Shown piece by piece: positions 7,389-17,354 of a stretch of DNA of 64,000 nt. Position numbers and translations under genes: made by a program. The DNA comes from Sphingomonas mollis (GTDB taxonomy: Bacteria; Pseudomonadota; Alphaproteobacteria; Sphingomonadales; Sphingomonadaceae). The DNA lies in contig NZ_JAELXS010000007.1 of NCBI RefSeq assembly GCF_016427505.1, positions 1-64,000 on the forward strand, written 5' to 3'. Under the pieces are notes generated by a model. That model was not told where the DNA came from. It ran no database searches and saw only the letters and a program-made list of their open reading frames with translations. Every line of letters begins with the position of its first letter. Positions within the stretch are counted from its first letter, which is position 1.

Positions 7389-10097
7389 ATGACATCCGCG
7401 TCCGCCCTCCGCCGTCGTGCCACGACCATCGTCGCCGTCCTGCTCGGCTCGTCCGCCCTCGTCGCCGCGCCGGTGGCAGGCCAGCAGGTGGCCGAGCGGC
7501 TGGAGGCCGACCTGTCGAGCGACACCGGCCCGGTTCATGGCGGCGCGTCCGGCACGCTGTACGGCCTGTACGACGCGCGCCTGCCCAGCGCCAATCTGGT
7601 CGAGGGGATCGCGCTGCGTACCGTATCGACCAAGGCGCAGGACGGGCCGCAGCATCCCGGTGCCGATGCGCTGGAGGTATCGACGCTGCTGACCGATGCG
7701 TCGGGCGGCGACACCTACATCTACATGACCGACATCTACCGCGAATTTCCCTATGCGTGGAAGACCGGCACCTGCGAACAGTCGGTGGCGTCCTATCTCG
7801 ACAAGATACGGATGCAGACCGAACAGGTCCGCGCGATGCCCGTGCGTTATCGCGATCGCATCGTCTTCGCGCCGTTCAACGAGCCCGAAGGGAACATGTT
7901 CGGCGACGGCGTCAAAAGCTGCAACGGTGTCGGCTGGCAGAAGAACCCGACCGCGTTCTTCGACGCCTGGGACCGCGCCTATCGCGCGATCCGCCAGATA
8001 TTGCCCGGCGCGCGCATCGCGGGACCGAACACCAGCATCCTGTTCGACGAGGTGAAGGGCTTCATCGCGCATGCGGTGAAGAACGGCACCGTGCCCGATG
8101 TCGTGACGTGGCACGAACTGAGCAATCCCGCGACCGTCCGCGCCAGCGTCAGGAAATATCGCGCGTGGGAGGACACGCTGTTTGCCGGCACGCCGTTGCA
8201 GGGGCGCCACCTGCCGATCAACATCAACGAATACGCCCATAACTACCACACGTCCGTGCCGGGACAGATGGTGCAGTGGATCGCCGCGATCGAGGATTCG
8301 AAGATCGACGCGGACATCGCCTATTGGAACATCGACGGCAATCTGAGCGACTCCGCGGTTCAGGCCAATCGCGGCAACGGCCAGTGGTGGCTGCTCAATG
8401 CGTACCGCACGATGAGCGGGCACGGCCTGACCGTCACGCCGCCGCACCCGGACGAAAGCTACACGCTGCAGGGTCTGGCGTCCTTCGATCCGACGCGGGG
8501 GCAGGCCCGGCTGCTGTTCGGTGGCAGGAGCGGCGGTGCGACGATCGCCCTGACCAGGATGCCGGCGTCCTTCGGCACCACCGCGCGGGTACGGGTGCGC
8601 GAGATCGGCTGGACCGGCCAGCTTGGCGATGCGCCGCCGCCGCTGGTCGTCGCGGAACGCGCGGTGCCGATACGTGACGGGCGCGTGGATCTGGCGTTCG
8701 GCACTGGCGACCTGCCAGGATTGCGGGAGGAATCCGCCTATGAAGTCGTCCTGACACCCGATGCCAGGGGTGCGCGATCCATCGCACCCGCGATACCGTG
8801 GCGACAGGATTACGAGGCCGAAGCGGCACGCCGGACGGGCACCGGATTGACGGTGCGCGGGCCGGAGGGATCGCCGAAGGATGTGGGCCGCTTCCACACC
8901 TCGGGCGGCTATTCGGTGGAGGGATTCACCACCGGTGCGAATGCCGGGCTCGACTTCGCGGTCGATGTGCCGCGCGATGGCCGCTACGACCTGCGCGTCC
9001 TCGCCAGCACCTTCAATCAAGACCCGAAGGCCGTCGCGCAGGGGCCGACCAACATATTCCTGCGCATCGACGGCAAGGCGATCGGCGAGACGGAGCTATT
9101 CCTGCCGCTCGGCTACAAGCCATCCGTGCTCGATCACGCCGATACGGCGGTGACGTTGACGGAGGGGCGCCACGTCCTGACGCTGGCGACGCGCAGCCTC
9201 GACGGCAAGCGTCGCACGCAGGGCAATGCGCTGGTCGATCGCATCACGCTGTCGCTCGCCGATACGGCGCCCGACACCCGTTACGAAGCGCGGGACGCCT
9301 GGCTGACGCGGACGAATGCCGGCGCCGATGCCGCCGATGCGGTGCGGCTCGACAAGGGCGATGCCGCGACCTTCTGGGTATATGCTGCGCAGGACGGTCC
9401 GGCGCGGTTGACGGTGGAGTCGGACGGTGACGGCATGGCCGGCCTCGCCGTCAACGGGCGTATATTGGCCCGCGCGACGCGCGATGCCTTCCTGTTCGGC
9501 GGCGTCAACAAGGTGACGCTCACCGGACTGACCGGCACGACACGGTTGCATCGCCTGCGCGTCGGTAGCGCGCCGGCCTCGCCCGCCCGCATCTACGAAG
9601 CGGAAGCCGCGACGATCGCCGGTGTCGCGCGCATCATGCCCGCCACGCTGGCGAGCGGCGGGCGGGCCGTGTTCGACATCGGCGGCGCACCGGGCAATGG
9701 CAACACGCTGACGTTCCCGGCGGTGACGGTGGACCGGGCGGGCGATTATGCGCTCACCATCCGCTATTCGAACGACGAGCAGTCGAAGGCGACGCACTAT
9801 AATCCCGACCCGCTCGCGCGCATCGCGCGCATCTCGGTCAACGGTGCCACGCCGGTGCTGGCGACCTTTCCCAACAGCTTTCACCGCAACAACTGGTGGG
9901 AGATGACGGTGCCCGTGACCCTGCGTGCCGGCACGAACACCATCCGCATCGCCGGCGAGGAACAGCCCAACCGGGACGGGCGTACCTTGGCCTCGCAGCA
10001 ATGGCCGGGCGTGCTGCTGCGCTCTCGCTTCGCCCCGAACATCGATCACATCGCCGTGGCACCGATGCCGGGGTCGAAGGCGCCGGCCACCCACTGA
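7389..10097 (+). CDS. Secreted clan GH-A glycosidase (GH39-like) with three C-terminal beta-sandwich modules
   Basis: The 902-residue protein opens with a signal peptide (basic RRR at 8-10, hydrophobic core, cleavage near VAGQQ). A barrel of about 400 residues follows, with candidate retaining-mechanism glutamates E165 in FAPFNEPEGN and E281 in NINEYAHNY. This resembles GH39 and related clan GH-A families, but I cannot fix the family. The rest holds three modules that each open with a YEA motif (near residues 475, 632 and 736), as carbohydrate-binding modules of the CBM6/CBM35 type often do. The start at 7389 puts the signal peptide first; ATG 7347, overlapping the symporter stop, would add 14 residues. 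Third gene of the GH31 operon. Confidence 0.7.
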   Translation: MTSASALRRRATTIVAVLLGSSALVAAPVAGQQVAERLEADLSSDTGPVHGGASGTLYGLYDARLPSANLVEGIALRTVSTKAQDGPQHPGADALEVSTLLTDASGGDTYIYMTDIYREFPYAWKTGTCEQSVASYLDKIRMQTEQVRAMPVRYRDRIVFAPFNEPEGNMFGDGVKSCNGVGWQKNPTAFFDAWDRAYRAIRQILPGARIAGPNTSILFDEVKGFIAHAVKNGTVPDVVTWHELSNPATVRASVRKYRAWEDTLFAGTPLQGRHLPININEYAHNYHTSVPGQMVQWIAAIEDSKIDADIAYWNIDGNLSDSAVQANRGNGQWWLLNAYRTMSGHGLTVTPPHPDESYTLQGLASFDPTRGQARLLFGGRSGGATIALTRMPASFGTTARVRVREIGWTGQLGDAPPPLVVAERAVPIRDGRVDLAFGTGDLPGLREESAYEVVLTPDARGARSIAPAIPWRQDYEAEAARRTGTGLTVRGPEGSPKDVGRFHTSGGYSVEGFTTGANAGLDFAVDVPRDGRYDLRVLASTFNQDPKAVAQGPTNIFLRIDGKAIGETELFLPLGYKPSVLDHADTAVTLTEGRHVLTLATRSLDGKRRTQGNALVDRITLSLADTAPDTRYEARDAWLTRTNAGADAADAVRLDKGDAATFWVYAAQDGPARLTVESDGDGMAGLAVNGRILARATRDAFLFGGVNKVTLTGLTGTTRLHRLRVGSAPASPARIYEAEAATIAGVARIMPATLASGGRAVFDIGGAPGNGNTLTFPAVTVDRAGDYALTIRYSNDEQSKATHYNPDPLARIARISVNGATPVLATFPNSFHRNNWWEMTVPVTLRAGTNTIRIAGEEQPNRDGRTLASQQWPGVLLRSRFAPNIDHIAVAPMPGSKAPATH

Positions 10098-10138
10098 CAC
10101 GACGACATCAACCAAGCCGATAATCGAGGAGGGGTAAC

Positions 10139-12901
10139 ATGAAGAACATCATGATCGCACGCCTGTTGACGTCGACGGCAACAGTGCTGGTGCTGGCTTC
10201 CGCCGCACCGGCAATCGCGCAGCAACAGGTGCCGGGTACCACCAGCGCCACCACCAGCGCCGACCCGACCACCGACACCGCGCCGCCGGCCGATGGTTCG
10301 ACGGACGACATCATCGTCACCGGCATCCGCCAGAGCCTGAGCAGCGCGCAGAACATCAAGCGTAATTCGGACGCGATCGTCGATGCGCTGGTCGCCGAGG
10401 ATATCGGCAAGTTCCCGGACAACAACGCGTCGGAGGCGATCGCGCGGGTCACCGGTGTGCAGGTGACACGTTACGCCGACGAAGCGAACGGCGTGCTGAT
10501 CCGCGGCCTCCCCAATGTGCAGACCACGGTGCAGGGGCGCGAGATATTCACCGCCGATGGCCGCTCGGTCGCGATCCAGGATTTCCCGGCACAGGCCCTC
10601 TCGCGCGTCGACGTGTACAAGGCGGTGACCGCGCAGAATCTGGAGGGCGGCATCGCCGGCCTGATCGATGTCGGACTGCGCCGGCCATTCGATTTCAAGG
10701 GCTTCGAACTCGCCGGCGCGGCGCGGGGCGTCTACAACACCGAGTCGCGCAAGCTCGACCCGATCGGCAGCCTGCTCGTCAGCAATCGCTGGCAGACCGG
10801 CATCGGTGAGATCGGCGCGCTGCTCAACGCATCCTTCACCCAGACCCGCTATCTGAATTCGATCCGCTATCAGGGTTTTCAGGACAATGTGCCGACCGCG
10901 CAGCAGGTGCTGCCGGCATCGGTCGGGCGCAACTTCACCTTTCCGCAGGATATCGGGCTCTTCTATCAGCGCGGGAATCGTCAGCGGCCGTCGATCAACG
11001 GATCGCTGCAATGGCAGCCGTCCGACAATCTGATGATCTACGCCGACGGTCTGTATCAGGGCTATCGCAACAAGGTCGCCAACGACTTCTTCGGCATCTC
11101 GATCCAGTCGAGCACCACCGGGGGTAGTCCACCGACGATCCGCAACGCCGTGCTGACGCAGGACGGAACGACGCTCGACTCGTTCGACATCGATCTGGGC
11201 ATCGTCAACGGCCCGACCAAGCAGGCCGGGCGTGGCCGCACCGATACGCTGCAAGGTGCGCTCGGTGCCCGGTGGGAGGTGAGCAATGCGGTGTTCACCA
11301 CCGATCTGGCCTTCACCAAGTCGACGGTCGACAACACCTATTACGAATTCCAGACCCAGATGGTCAGCCCGCTGTCGCTGGCGGTCCGGCTGAACGCGGA
11401 ACGCAGCGTCGATTTCGTACCCACCGGCGCCGATTTCACCGACCCGGCCAGCTTCAACGTGCGCGGCCTCTATGAGAACCGGAGTCGCGCCACCGGCGAC
11501 CAGTGGCAGTGGCAGGGTAACATGGACCTCGACACCGGCTCCCCCCTGTTACCGAAGTTCAAGTTCGGATGGCGCTACGCCAATCGCAACGCCAGTTCGA
11601 CCTATGGCGATCGTTATGCCGGCCTTGCCGGTCTGCGCGATCCCATCTCGCGGGTGCCCGGCGTGTCCGACGGCAAGATCATCGAAGCCGGTTTCCACGG
11701 CGACGACGTGCAGAAATTCCGATCCTGGTTCGCACCGGACGCCGACATCCTGAACGACCGTATCAACGATGTGCGCGGCTATGTCCGCGACGCTCTGGTG
11801 CGCGCGAGCGCCGATGCGGGCACGCGCGGGCAATGGGCGCCGGAACGACCCGCCCTCAACCCCCTGAACGCCTTCTCCGCGCGCGAGCAGGTGTTCAGCG
11901 GCTATGCGCAGGTCGACTATGCGTTCGATCTGGGTATCCCGATCGATGGCGTGATCGGTACGCGCATGGTCATCACCCGCAACCGGCTGGACGGCACCAA
12001 CTCGCTGCCGGGTGCCGGGGGCGCGACGTTGCTCGTCCCGATCGCCTCTTCCCAGCAATATACCGACGTGCTGCCCAATATCAGTGCACAGTTGCACTTC
12101 ACCGATCGCCTGAAACTGCGTCTGTCGCGCACGGAGGCGTTGACCCGGCCCGGCTTCAACCAGATCAATCCGACGCTGACGGTGCAGCAGGGGACGATCG
12201 GCGGCAACATCTCGTACACCGGCAACGGCGGCAACCCGGATCTGCAGCCGGTCCGCTCCGACAATTACGATGCGTCGCTGGAATATTATTTTTCGCGCAC
12301 CGGATCGGTATCGGTCGCGGGCTTCTATCGCGAGATCGACGGTTTCATCAACTCGCTGCCGCAGATCGTGAATGTCGCGCCGTTCGGCAACATCCTCGTC
12401 TATCGCCCTACCAATGCCGGTTCCGGCAAGATCAAGGGGATCGAGGCAGCGGCGACGACCTTCTTCGACTTTCTGCCCGGCGCGCTGCGCGGTCTCGGTG
12501 CGCAGGCTAATTTCACCTATATCGACGGCGAGCAGACGTTGCAGTCGGCGGCGAACTTCGTCGGGGGCCGCAACACCCTGCCCGGCGTGTCGAAATACAG
12601 CTTCAACGTCATCGGGCTCTACGAACTCGGACCGACGAGCATCCGGTTGGCGTACAACTACCGAAGTGCCAACGTCGACGGCTTCGGCGCGCCCGGCGTG
12701 TTCACGACCGTCTATTCGGATTCGGTCGGTCGCCTCGATCTGTCGGCGAGCTATAACATCAGTGACAAACTGACCTTTACGGTCGACGCCACCAATCTGT
12801 TACGCACGCCGTACCACAGCTACGTCAAGGATTCACGCTATCCCCGCGACGTTCGCTGGGAAGCGAGCCTGTTGTCGGCCGGCGTCCGGTTCCGGTTCTG
12901 A
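10139..12901 (+). CDS. TonB-dependent receptor, carbohydrate type
   Basis: The 920-residue outer-membrane receptor has a signal peptide ending PAIAQQ, a TonB-box-like DDIIVTG (about 56-62), a plug domain (about 75-190, with LVAEDIGKFPDNNASEAIAR) and a long beta-barrel that ends in the C-terminal aromatic typical of porin-fold proteins (VRFRF). The plug opening is of the Caulobacter/Xanthomonas type used for plant oligosaccharides. It is the last gene of the GH31 operon, 41 bases after the hydrolase with a GGAGGGG ribosome site. It probably brings the glycan fragment across the outer membrane with energy from TonB-ExbBD. The exact ligand is unknown. Confidence 0.93.
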   Translation: MKNIMIARLLTSTATVLVLASAAPAIAQQQVPGTTSATTSADPTTDTAPPADGSTDDIIVTGIRQSLSSAQNIKRNSDAIVDALVAEDIGKFPDNNASEAIARVTGVQVTRYADEANGVLIRGLPNVQTTVQGREIFTADGRSVAIQDFPAQALSRVDVYKAVTAQNLEGGIAGLIDVGLRRPFDFKGFELAGAARGVYNTESRKLDPIGSLLVSNRWQTGIGEIGALLNASFTQTRYLNSIRYQGFQDNVPTAQQVLPASVGRNFTFPQDIGLFYQRGNRQRPSINGSLQWQPSDNLMIYADGLYQGYRNKVANDFFGISIQSSTTGGSPPTIRNAVLTQDGTTLDSFDIDLGIVNGPTKQAGRGRTDTLQGALGARWEVSNAVFTTDLAFTKSTVDNTYYEFQTQMVSPLSLAVRLNAERSVDFVPTGADFTDPASFNVRGLYENRSRATGDQWQWQGNMDLDTGSPLLPKFKFGWRYANRNASSTYGDRYAGLAGLRDPISRVPGVSDGKIIEAGFHGDDVQKFRSWFAPDADILNDRINDVRGYVRDALVRASADAGTRGQWAPERPALNPLNAFSAREQVFSGYAQVDYAFDLGIPIDGVIGTRMVITRNRLDGTNSLPGAGGATLLVPIASSQQYTDVLPNISAQLHFTDRLKLRLSRTEALTRPGFNQINPTLTVQQGTIGGNISYTGNGGNPDLQPVRSDNYDASLEYYFSRTGSVSVAGFYREIDGFINSLPQIVNVAPFGNILVYRPTNAGSGKIKGIEAAATTFFDFLPGALRGLGAQANFTYIDGEQTLQSAANFVGGRNTLPGVSKYSFNVIGLYELGPTSIRLAYNYRSANVDGFGAPGVFTTVYSDSVGRLDLSASYNISDKLTFTVDATNLLRTPYHSYVKDSRYPRDVRWEASLLSAGVRFRF

Positions 12902-13007
12902 TCGGCGGCGATATCGCGGGCCGCCGACATGCTGGTACGGCGACCGACATGTCGGGCGGTCGCGTTGCATGGGATATAAGTAATATATTGCTATCGGAGA
13001 TCCTGAA

Positions 13008-13757
13008 CTAGAAGCTCTGCTTCACGACATGGTTCCCCGCTTTCAACAGCAGGTTGAGAGCCCCCTCGATCAGCTTGCTCATCAGGGCTGACGCGGCCAG
13101 CGCGTCGCCCTTCATGATGGCCGTCGCCACCCGCTTGTGATCGATCGCGCTGGCGCGGCTGACGCCGGCATATTCGTTCGTCCGCCGGATGCTGAATCGC
13201 AGCGTCGCTTCCGACAGATCGGTGAACTGTCGCATGAAGCGGTTGTTGCTCGCCTCGATCACGGCGCGGTGAAAGGCGATATCCGCCTCGAGCGGATCGT
13301 CGTTGCCCTGTTCGGCGCTGAACATCCGGTCGGTGGCGTGGCCGATTGCCGCCCGCTGCGTCCCGGTGGCGCCGTCGGCGGCGAGTCCGGCCGCGCGGGG
13401 TTCGATCGCCATCCGCATTTCGGTGAACGCGATGAGCAGGTCGATCGAGAATTCCCGCTCCAACAGCCATTTGAGCACGTCGGGATCGAGGAGGTTCCAG
13501 CTGTCCTCCGGCTGCACCACCGTGCCGGCGCGTTGCCGGGCACGGAGCAGGCCCTTGGCGGTCAGCATCTTCACCGCCTCGCGTACGACCGGCCGGCTGG
13601 CGCCATATTGCTCGCAAAGCTGCGCCTCGAACGGAAATCCGGTCGCGGCGGTGAATTGCTCGGTGACGATCGCCCGCCCCAGATCGTTGGCAATGCGCCG
13701 GGTGATGTTCCCGCTCCCGTCCTCCCGTGCCGCCGATGGCTTGCTGCTGATGTCCAT
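13008..13757 (-). CDS. GntR-family regulator, FadR/FCD subfamily
   Basis: The 249-residue protein has an N-terminal winged helix (about 15-80, with EQYGASRPVVREAVKML) and an all-helical FCD ligand domain (about 95-235) with histidines that could hold a metal (ADIAFHRAVIEASNN). FCD regulators commonly sense hexonates, hexuronates or related sugar acids; DgoR of Escherichia coli senses galactonate. It faces the dgoD operon across 235 bases, so galactonate or a derivative is the natural effector guess. The start at 13757 is chosen because the fold begins soon after; the frame stays open to 13862 and no ribosome site decides between them. It converges on the TonB receptor gene. Confidence 0.85.
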   Translation of the reverse strand: MDISSKPSAAREDGSGNITRRIANDLGRAIVTEQFTAATGFPFEAQLCEQYGASRPVVREAVKMLTAKGLLRARQRAGTVVQPEDSWNLLDPDVLKWLLEREFSIDLLIAFTEMRMAIEPRAAGLAADGATGTQRAAIGHATDRMFSAEQGNDDPLEADIAFHRAVIEASNNRFMRQFTDLSEATLRFSIRRTNEYAGVSRASAIDHKRVATAIMKGDALAASALMSKLIEGALNLLLKAGNHVVKQSF

Positions 13758-13927
13758 CCCGATCGCATACCGGATCGCGCTCACGAGGTCACCGGGTAAG
13801 GCGAAGCTCAGCCGGCGAAGCGGCCGCCCCGATCGCCCATCCGGTGAGCGATCCACAGGCATGCAGATCGAAGGCGACCATAGCGCGTCGTACCTTCTTC
13901 TCGGGCAAAGTAAAATATGATAATTTC

Positions 13928-13955
13928 TTGACGCTTGTCAGGCGACGGTTAGGAT
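13928..13955 (+). promoter_or_regulatory. Predicted sigma-70 type promoter of the dgoD operon
   Basis: TTGACG at 13928-13933 and TAGGAT at 13950-13955 are separated by 16 bases, 38 bases before the dgoD ATG. An AT-rich stretch (about 13908-13927) lies directly upstream in otherwise GC-rich sequence and could be an UP-like element or the operator of the divergent GntR regulator. Confidence 0.45.
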
Positions 13956-13992
13956 CGCACGCAACGATGACGTTCCAGATGGGGATATATCG

Positions 13993-15153
13993 ATGACCGC
14001 CGACGGCGTGGACCGGATAGGCCGGATCGAGACGTTTCTGGTCCATCCCCGCTGGCTGTTCGTCCGGGTCGAGACGGAACAGGGTGCGGTCGGCTGGGGC
14101 GAGGCGACGCTGGAGGGGCATGCCGAGGCCGTCGTCGGCGCGCTGGAGGCGGTGCGTGACCGCCTGATCGGGCATAACCCAGACCGCATCGAAGATGCGT
14201 GGCAGATGCTGCACCGGCTGGGCTTCTATCGCGGTGGCCCTGTCCTGCTGTCGGCCATCGCCGGGATCGATCAGGCATTGTGGGATATCAAGGCGCGCAA
14301 GCTGGGTGTGCCGGTTTATCAGTTGCTGGGCGGACGGGTGCGCGACCGCATCCCGGTGTATGCGTGGATCGGTGGCGATCGCCCCGCCGACGTGGCCGCC
14401 GCCGCCCGCGCCCGCATCGATCAGGGCTTCACCGCGGTGAAGATGAACGGCACCGAGGATGTCGGCTGGCTCGACAGTCCGGCGAAGATCGACGCCGTCG
14501 CCACGCGGCTGGCGGAGGTGCGGGCCACGGGCATCGACGTCGGTATCGACTTCCACGGCCGCGTCCACAAGCCGATGGCGCGCACCGTGCTGCGCGCCAT
14601 CGAGCCGCTGCGTCCGCTGTTCGCCGAAGAGATCGTGCTGGGCGACAATCCCGACATCTTCGCCGGTCTGGCCGGCTTTTCCAGCGTGCCGCTGGCGCTG
14701 GGCGAGCGGTTGTACAGCCGCTGGGATTTCCGGCCCTTCTTCGAGAGCGGAGCGCTGGATATCGCGCAGCCCGATCTGGCCCATGCCGGTGGTATTTCGG
14801 AATGCCGCCGTATCGCCGCGATGGCCGAAACCTATGACGTGGCGTTCGCGCCGCACTGTCCGATCGGGCCGATCGCGCTGGCGGCATGCCTGCACCTCGC
14901 GGCGGCGACACCCAACTTCGTCATCCAGGAAATATCGCTCGGCATCCATTACAACGGCGCGGCACAGGAACTGGCGACGTTGATGCGCAATCCCGACCTG
15001 TTCCGTATCGACGGCGGCAGTGTCGCCGTGCCCGAGGGGGTCGGGCTGGGCGTCGATATCGACGAGAAGGCGGTGCGGGCGATGGCGGTCGATCCCCACC
15101 GCTGGCGCAATCCCGTCTGGCGGGGACGGGACGGGGAGCTTCGCGAATGGTGA
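13993..15153 (+). CDS. dgoD: D-galactonate dehydratase
   Basis: The 386-residue enolase-superfamily enzyme dehydrates D-galactonate to 2-keto-3-deoxy-galactonate in the cytoplasm. Residue positions line up with E. coli DgoD at a constant offset of three: metal ligands D186 (GIDFHGR), E212 and E238 (LGERLY), and acid/base histidines H188 and H288 (FAPHCPIGP). Length matches the family (about 382). FYRGGPVLLSAIAGIDQALW is also typical. It is the first gene of an operon with an SDR and a sugar porter, divergent from the FCD regulator. Kinase and aldolase genes for the next steps are not in the window. A related aldonate as substrate is possible but less likely. Confidence 0.88.
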   Translation: MTADGVDRIGRIETFLVHPRWLFVRVETEQGAVGWGEATLEGHAEAVVGALEAVRDRLIGHNPDRIEDAWQMLHRLGFYRGGPVLLSAIAGIDQALWDIKARKLGVPVYQLLGGRVRDRIPVYAWIGGDRPADVAAAARARIDQGFTAVKMNGTEDVGWLDSPAKIDAVATRLAEVRATGIDVGIDFHGRVHKPMARTVLRAIEPLRPLFAEEIVLGDNPDIFAGLAGFSSVPLALGERLYSRWDFRPFFESGALDIAQPDLAHAGGISECRRIAAMAETYDVAFAPHCPIGPIALAACLHLAAATPNFVIQEISLGIHYNGAAQELATLMRNPDLFRIDGGSVAVPEGVGLGVDIDEKAVRAMAVDPHRWRNPVWRGRDGELREW

Positions 15154-15878
15154 CCGGGCGCAGCGTGATCGTGACCGGCGGGCTGGGCGATATCGGCATG
15201 GCGGTGGCGCGCGCCTTTGCGCGGGAAGGCGCATCGCTGCTGCTGGTCGATGCGCGCGAGGATGGGGGCGGGGCGGCCGAGGCGCTGCTGGCCGACGGCG
15301 CGACGCAGGTGCTGATCCGCACCGCCGACATCGCCGATCCGGCTATGGTGGCCGCGGCGGCGACCACCGCGCAGGAAGGGTTCGGTTCGCTCGACGTCGT
15401 CGTGAACGTCGCGGGCATCATGATCTACAAGCCGCTGGCGGAACTGGCGGCGGCGGATTGGCGCCGGCTGCTGGACGTCAATCTGGTCGGCGCGGCGATG
15501 TTCATCGGCGAGGCGTTTCGCCGGATGACGCCGGGCGGCTGCATCGTCAACATCGCCTCGGTCCACGCCCGGCGCACTTCCGCCCTCGTCGCGCCCTATG
15601 CGGCGGCCAAGGCCGCGCTGGTCAGCCTGACGCGGTCCGCCGCGATCGAGGGCAAGCCGCTGGGCATTCGCGTGAACGCGATCCTGCCCGGCGCCATCGA
15701 GGGATCGCTGTTGCGCGCCAGCCCGAACATCGCGTCGGGAGCCGAAATGGTTGATCCCGCCGATCTCGGCCAGCCCGAGGACGTCGCCGCGCTGGCCGCC
15801 TTCCTCGCCTCGGACGCGGCGCGGTTCATCACCGGCGAGGACATCGTCGCCGATGGCGGCCGCATGGGGAGGCTGTAA
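15147..15878 (+). CDS. SDR-family dehydrogenase, probably sugar oxidation
   Basis: The 243-residue classical short-chain dehydrogenase has a Rossmann motif TGGLGDIG (about 9-16), NVAG, a catalytic serine in NIASVHA, and YAAAK giving the Tyr-xxx-Lys pair. Its start overlaps the end of dgoD by 7 bases, which suggests translational coupling. Given that position it may be the galactose 1-dehydrogenase that supplies galactonolactone, or a dehydrogenase acting on a related sugar. That role is inference from context, because SDR substrate cannot be read from sequence. Confidence 0.82.
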   Translation: MVTGRSVIVTGGLGDIGMAVARAFAREGASLLLVDAREDGGGAAEALLADGATQVLIRTADIADPAMVAAAATTAQEGFGSLDVVVNVAGIMIYKPLAELAAADWRRLLDVNLVGAAMFIGEAFRRMTPGGCIVNIASVHARRTSALVAPYAAAKAALVSLTRSAAIEGKPLGIRVNAILPGAIEGSLLRASPNIASGAEMVDPADLGQPEDVAALAAFLASDAARFITGEDIVADGGRMGRL

Positions 15879-15879
15879 C

Positions 15880-17295
15880 ATGCACGTCGTCGATCTCGGA
15901 GGACCCGAGGCGAGGGGTGATGCACCCACCGCGACGGGCGCGGTCTGGCTGGCGGCGGCGATATCGGCCCTGGGCGGCTTGCTGTTCGGGTATGACTGGG
16001 TCGTGATCGGCGGCGCGAAGCCGTTCTACGAAGCGGCCTTCGCGCTCGATACGCCGTCGGCCCAGGCATGGGCGGTCAGTTGCGCGCTGATCGGATGTCT
16101 GGCGGGGGCGATGGTGTCGGGGGTCATCGCCGATCGTCACGGCCGCCGGCCCGCGCTGTTGATCGCGGCGGTGATCTTCGCGGTGTCGTCGATCGGTACG
16201 GCGCTGGCGAGCGGCTTCGGCATGTTCGTCGCGTGGCGCATCGCCAGCGGCGTGGCGATCGGCATGGCGTCCGGCCTGTCGCCGCTCTACATCGCGGAGA
16301 TCGCGCCATCGGGCAGCCGGGGCAGGCTGGTCGTCCTGAACCAGATCGCCATCGTCATCGGCCTGCTGGCGGCGCAGATCGTGAACTGGCTGATCGCGCA
16401 GCCGGTCGCGCCCGGTGCCACGGCCGCCGACATCGCCGCGTCGTGGAACGGCATGCTGGGCTGGCGCTGGATGTTCGCGGCGGCGGCAGTGCCGGCTATC
16501 GCGTTCGTGCTCGGTTGTCTCCTGATCCCCGAAAGCCCGCGCTGGCTGGCGTTGCGCGGCCGGTGGGACCGGGCGCGTGCGGTTCTGGCCCGGCTGGGCG
16601 GCGAGGCGCATGCGCAGGTGGCGCTCGACGATATCCGCCGCGCGCTGGAGGCGGCACCCGGTCGCAGCCTGCGGGCGGTGTTGCAGGAACCCCGTTTCCG
16701 CCGCGTCCTGCTGATCGGTGTCGGATTGGCCGTGCTACAGCAATGGTGCGGCATCAACGTCATCTTCAATTACGCGCAGGAGATATTCGCCGGCGCCGGA
16801 TACGAGGTGTCCGACACGCTGTTCAACATCGTCATCACCGGTGTCGTGAACTGCGTCTTCACGCTGGTCGCGCTGGGCACGGTGGAGCGCTGGGGACGGC
16901 GTCGCCTGTTGCTGGTCGGATGTGCGGGCCTTGCGATCATCTATGCCGCCGTCGGGGCGGGGTATGTCATGGGGGTGCAGGGCTGGCCGCTGTTGCTGTT
17001 GGTCGTAGCGGCGATCGCCACCTACGCCATGACGCTGGCGCCGGTGACCTGGGTCGCCCTGTCGGAGATTTTTCCGGGCGAGGCACGCGGCGCAAGCATG
17101 GCGATCGCGACGACCGCGCTGTGGGCGGCGTGTTTCCTGCTAACCTACACCTTCCCGCTGCTCAACGCCCGTGCGGGGACGGGTGTTACCTTCTGGATCT
17201 ACGGCGCGATCTGCGCGGCGGGGTTCGTCTTCATCCATCGGATGCTGCCGGAAACGAAGGGCAAGACGCTGGAGCAGATCGAACGGGACTGGTGA
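15880..17295 (+). CDS. Sugar porter (MFS, SP family)
   Basis: The 471-residue inner-membrane carrier has 12 predicted helices and the sugar-porter marks: GGLLFGYDWVVIGG in helix 1, DRHGRRPAL in the 2-3 loop, PESPRWL before the central loop, and PETKGKTLEQIE at the C-terminus. SP carriers bring monosaccharides in with protons. GGGAGG precedes the ATG, which follows the SDR stop after a single base. It probably imports the galactose or other hexose freed in the periplasm by the GH42 and GH2 enzymes, feeding the SDR and dgoD steps. Confidence 0.88.
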   Translation: MHVVDLGGPEARGDAPTATGAVWLAAAISALGGLLFGYDWVVIGGAKPFYEAAFALDTPSAQAWAVSCALIGCLAGAMVSGVIADRHGRRPALLIAAVIFAVSSIGTALASGFGMFVAWRIASGVAIGMASGLSPLYIAEIAPSGSRGRLVVLNQIAIVIGLLAAQIVNWLIAQPVAPGATAADIAASWNGMLGWRWMFAAAAVPAIAFVLGCLLIPESPRWLALRGRWDRARAVLARLGGEAHAQVALDDIRRALEAAPGRSLRAVLQEPRFRRVLLIGVGLAVLQQWCGINVIFNYAQEIFAGAGYEVSDTLFNIVITGVVNCVFTLVALGTVERWGRRRLLLVGCAGLAIIYAAVGAGYVMGVQGWPLLLLVVAAIATYAMTLAPVTWVALSEIFPGEARGASMAIATTALWAACFLLTYTFPLLNARAGTGVTFWIYGAICAAGFVFIHRMLPETKGKTLEQIERDW

Positions 17296-17354
17296 CGGGG
17301 CATGGCTTTCGCCGGTTGCCATATTTCCTGATCGGTACGGGCAAGACCGCCGAC

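Noticed and set aside
12902..13007. AT-rich patch near 12970 as a promoter
   Set aside because: It lies between two convergent 3' ends where no gene starts.
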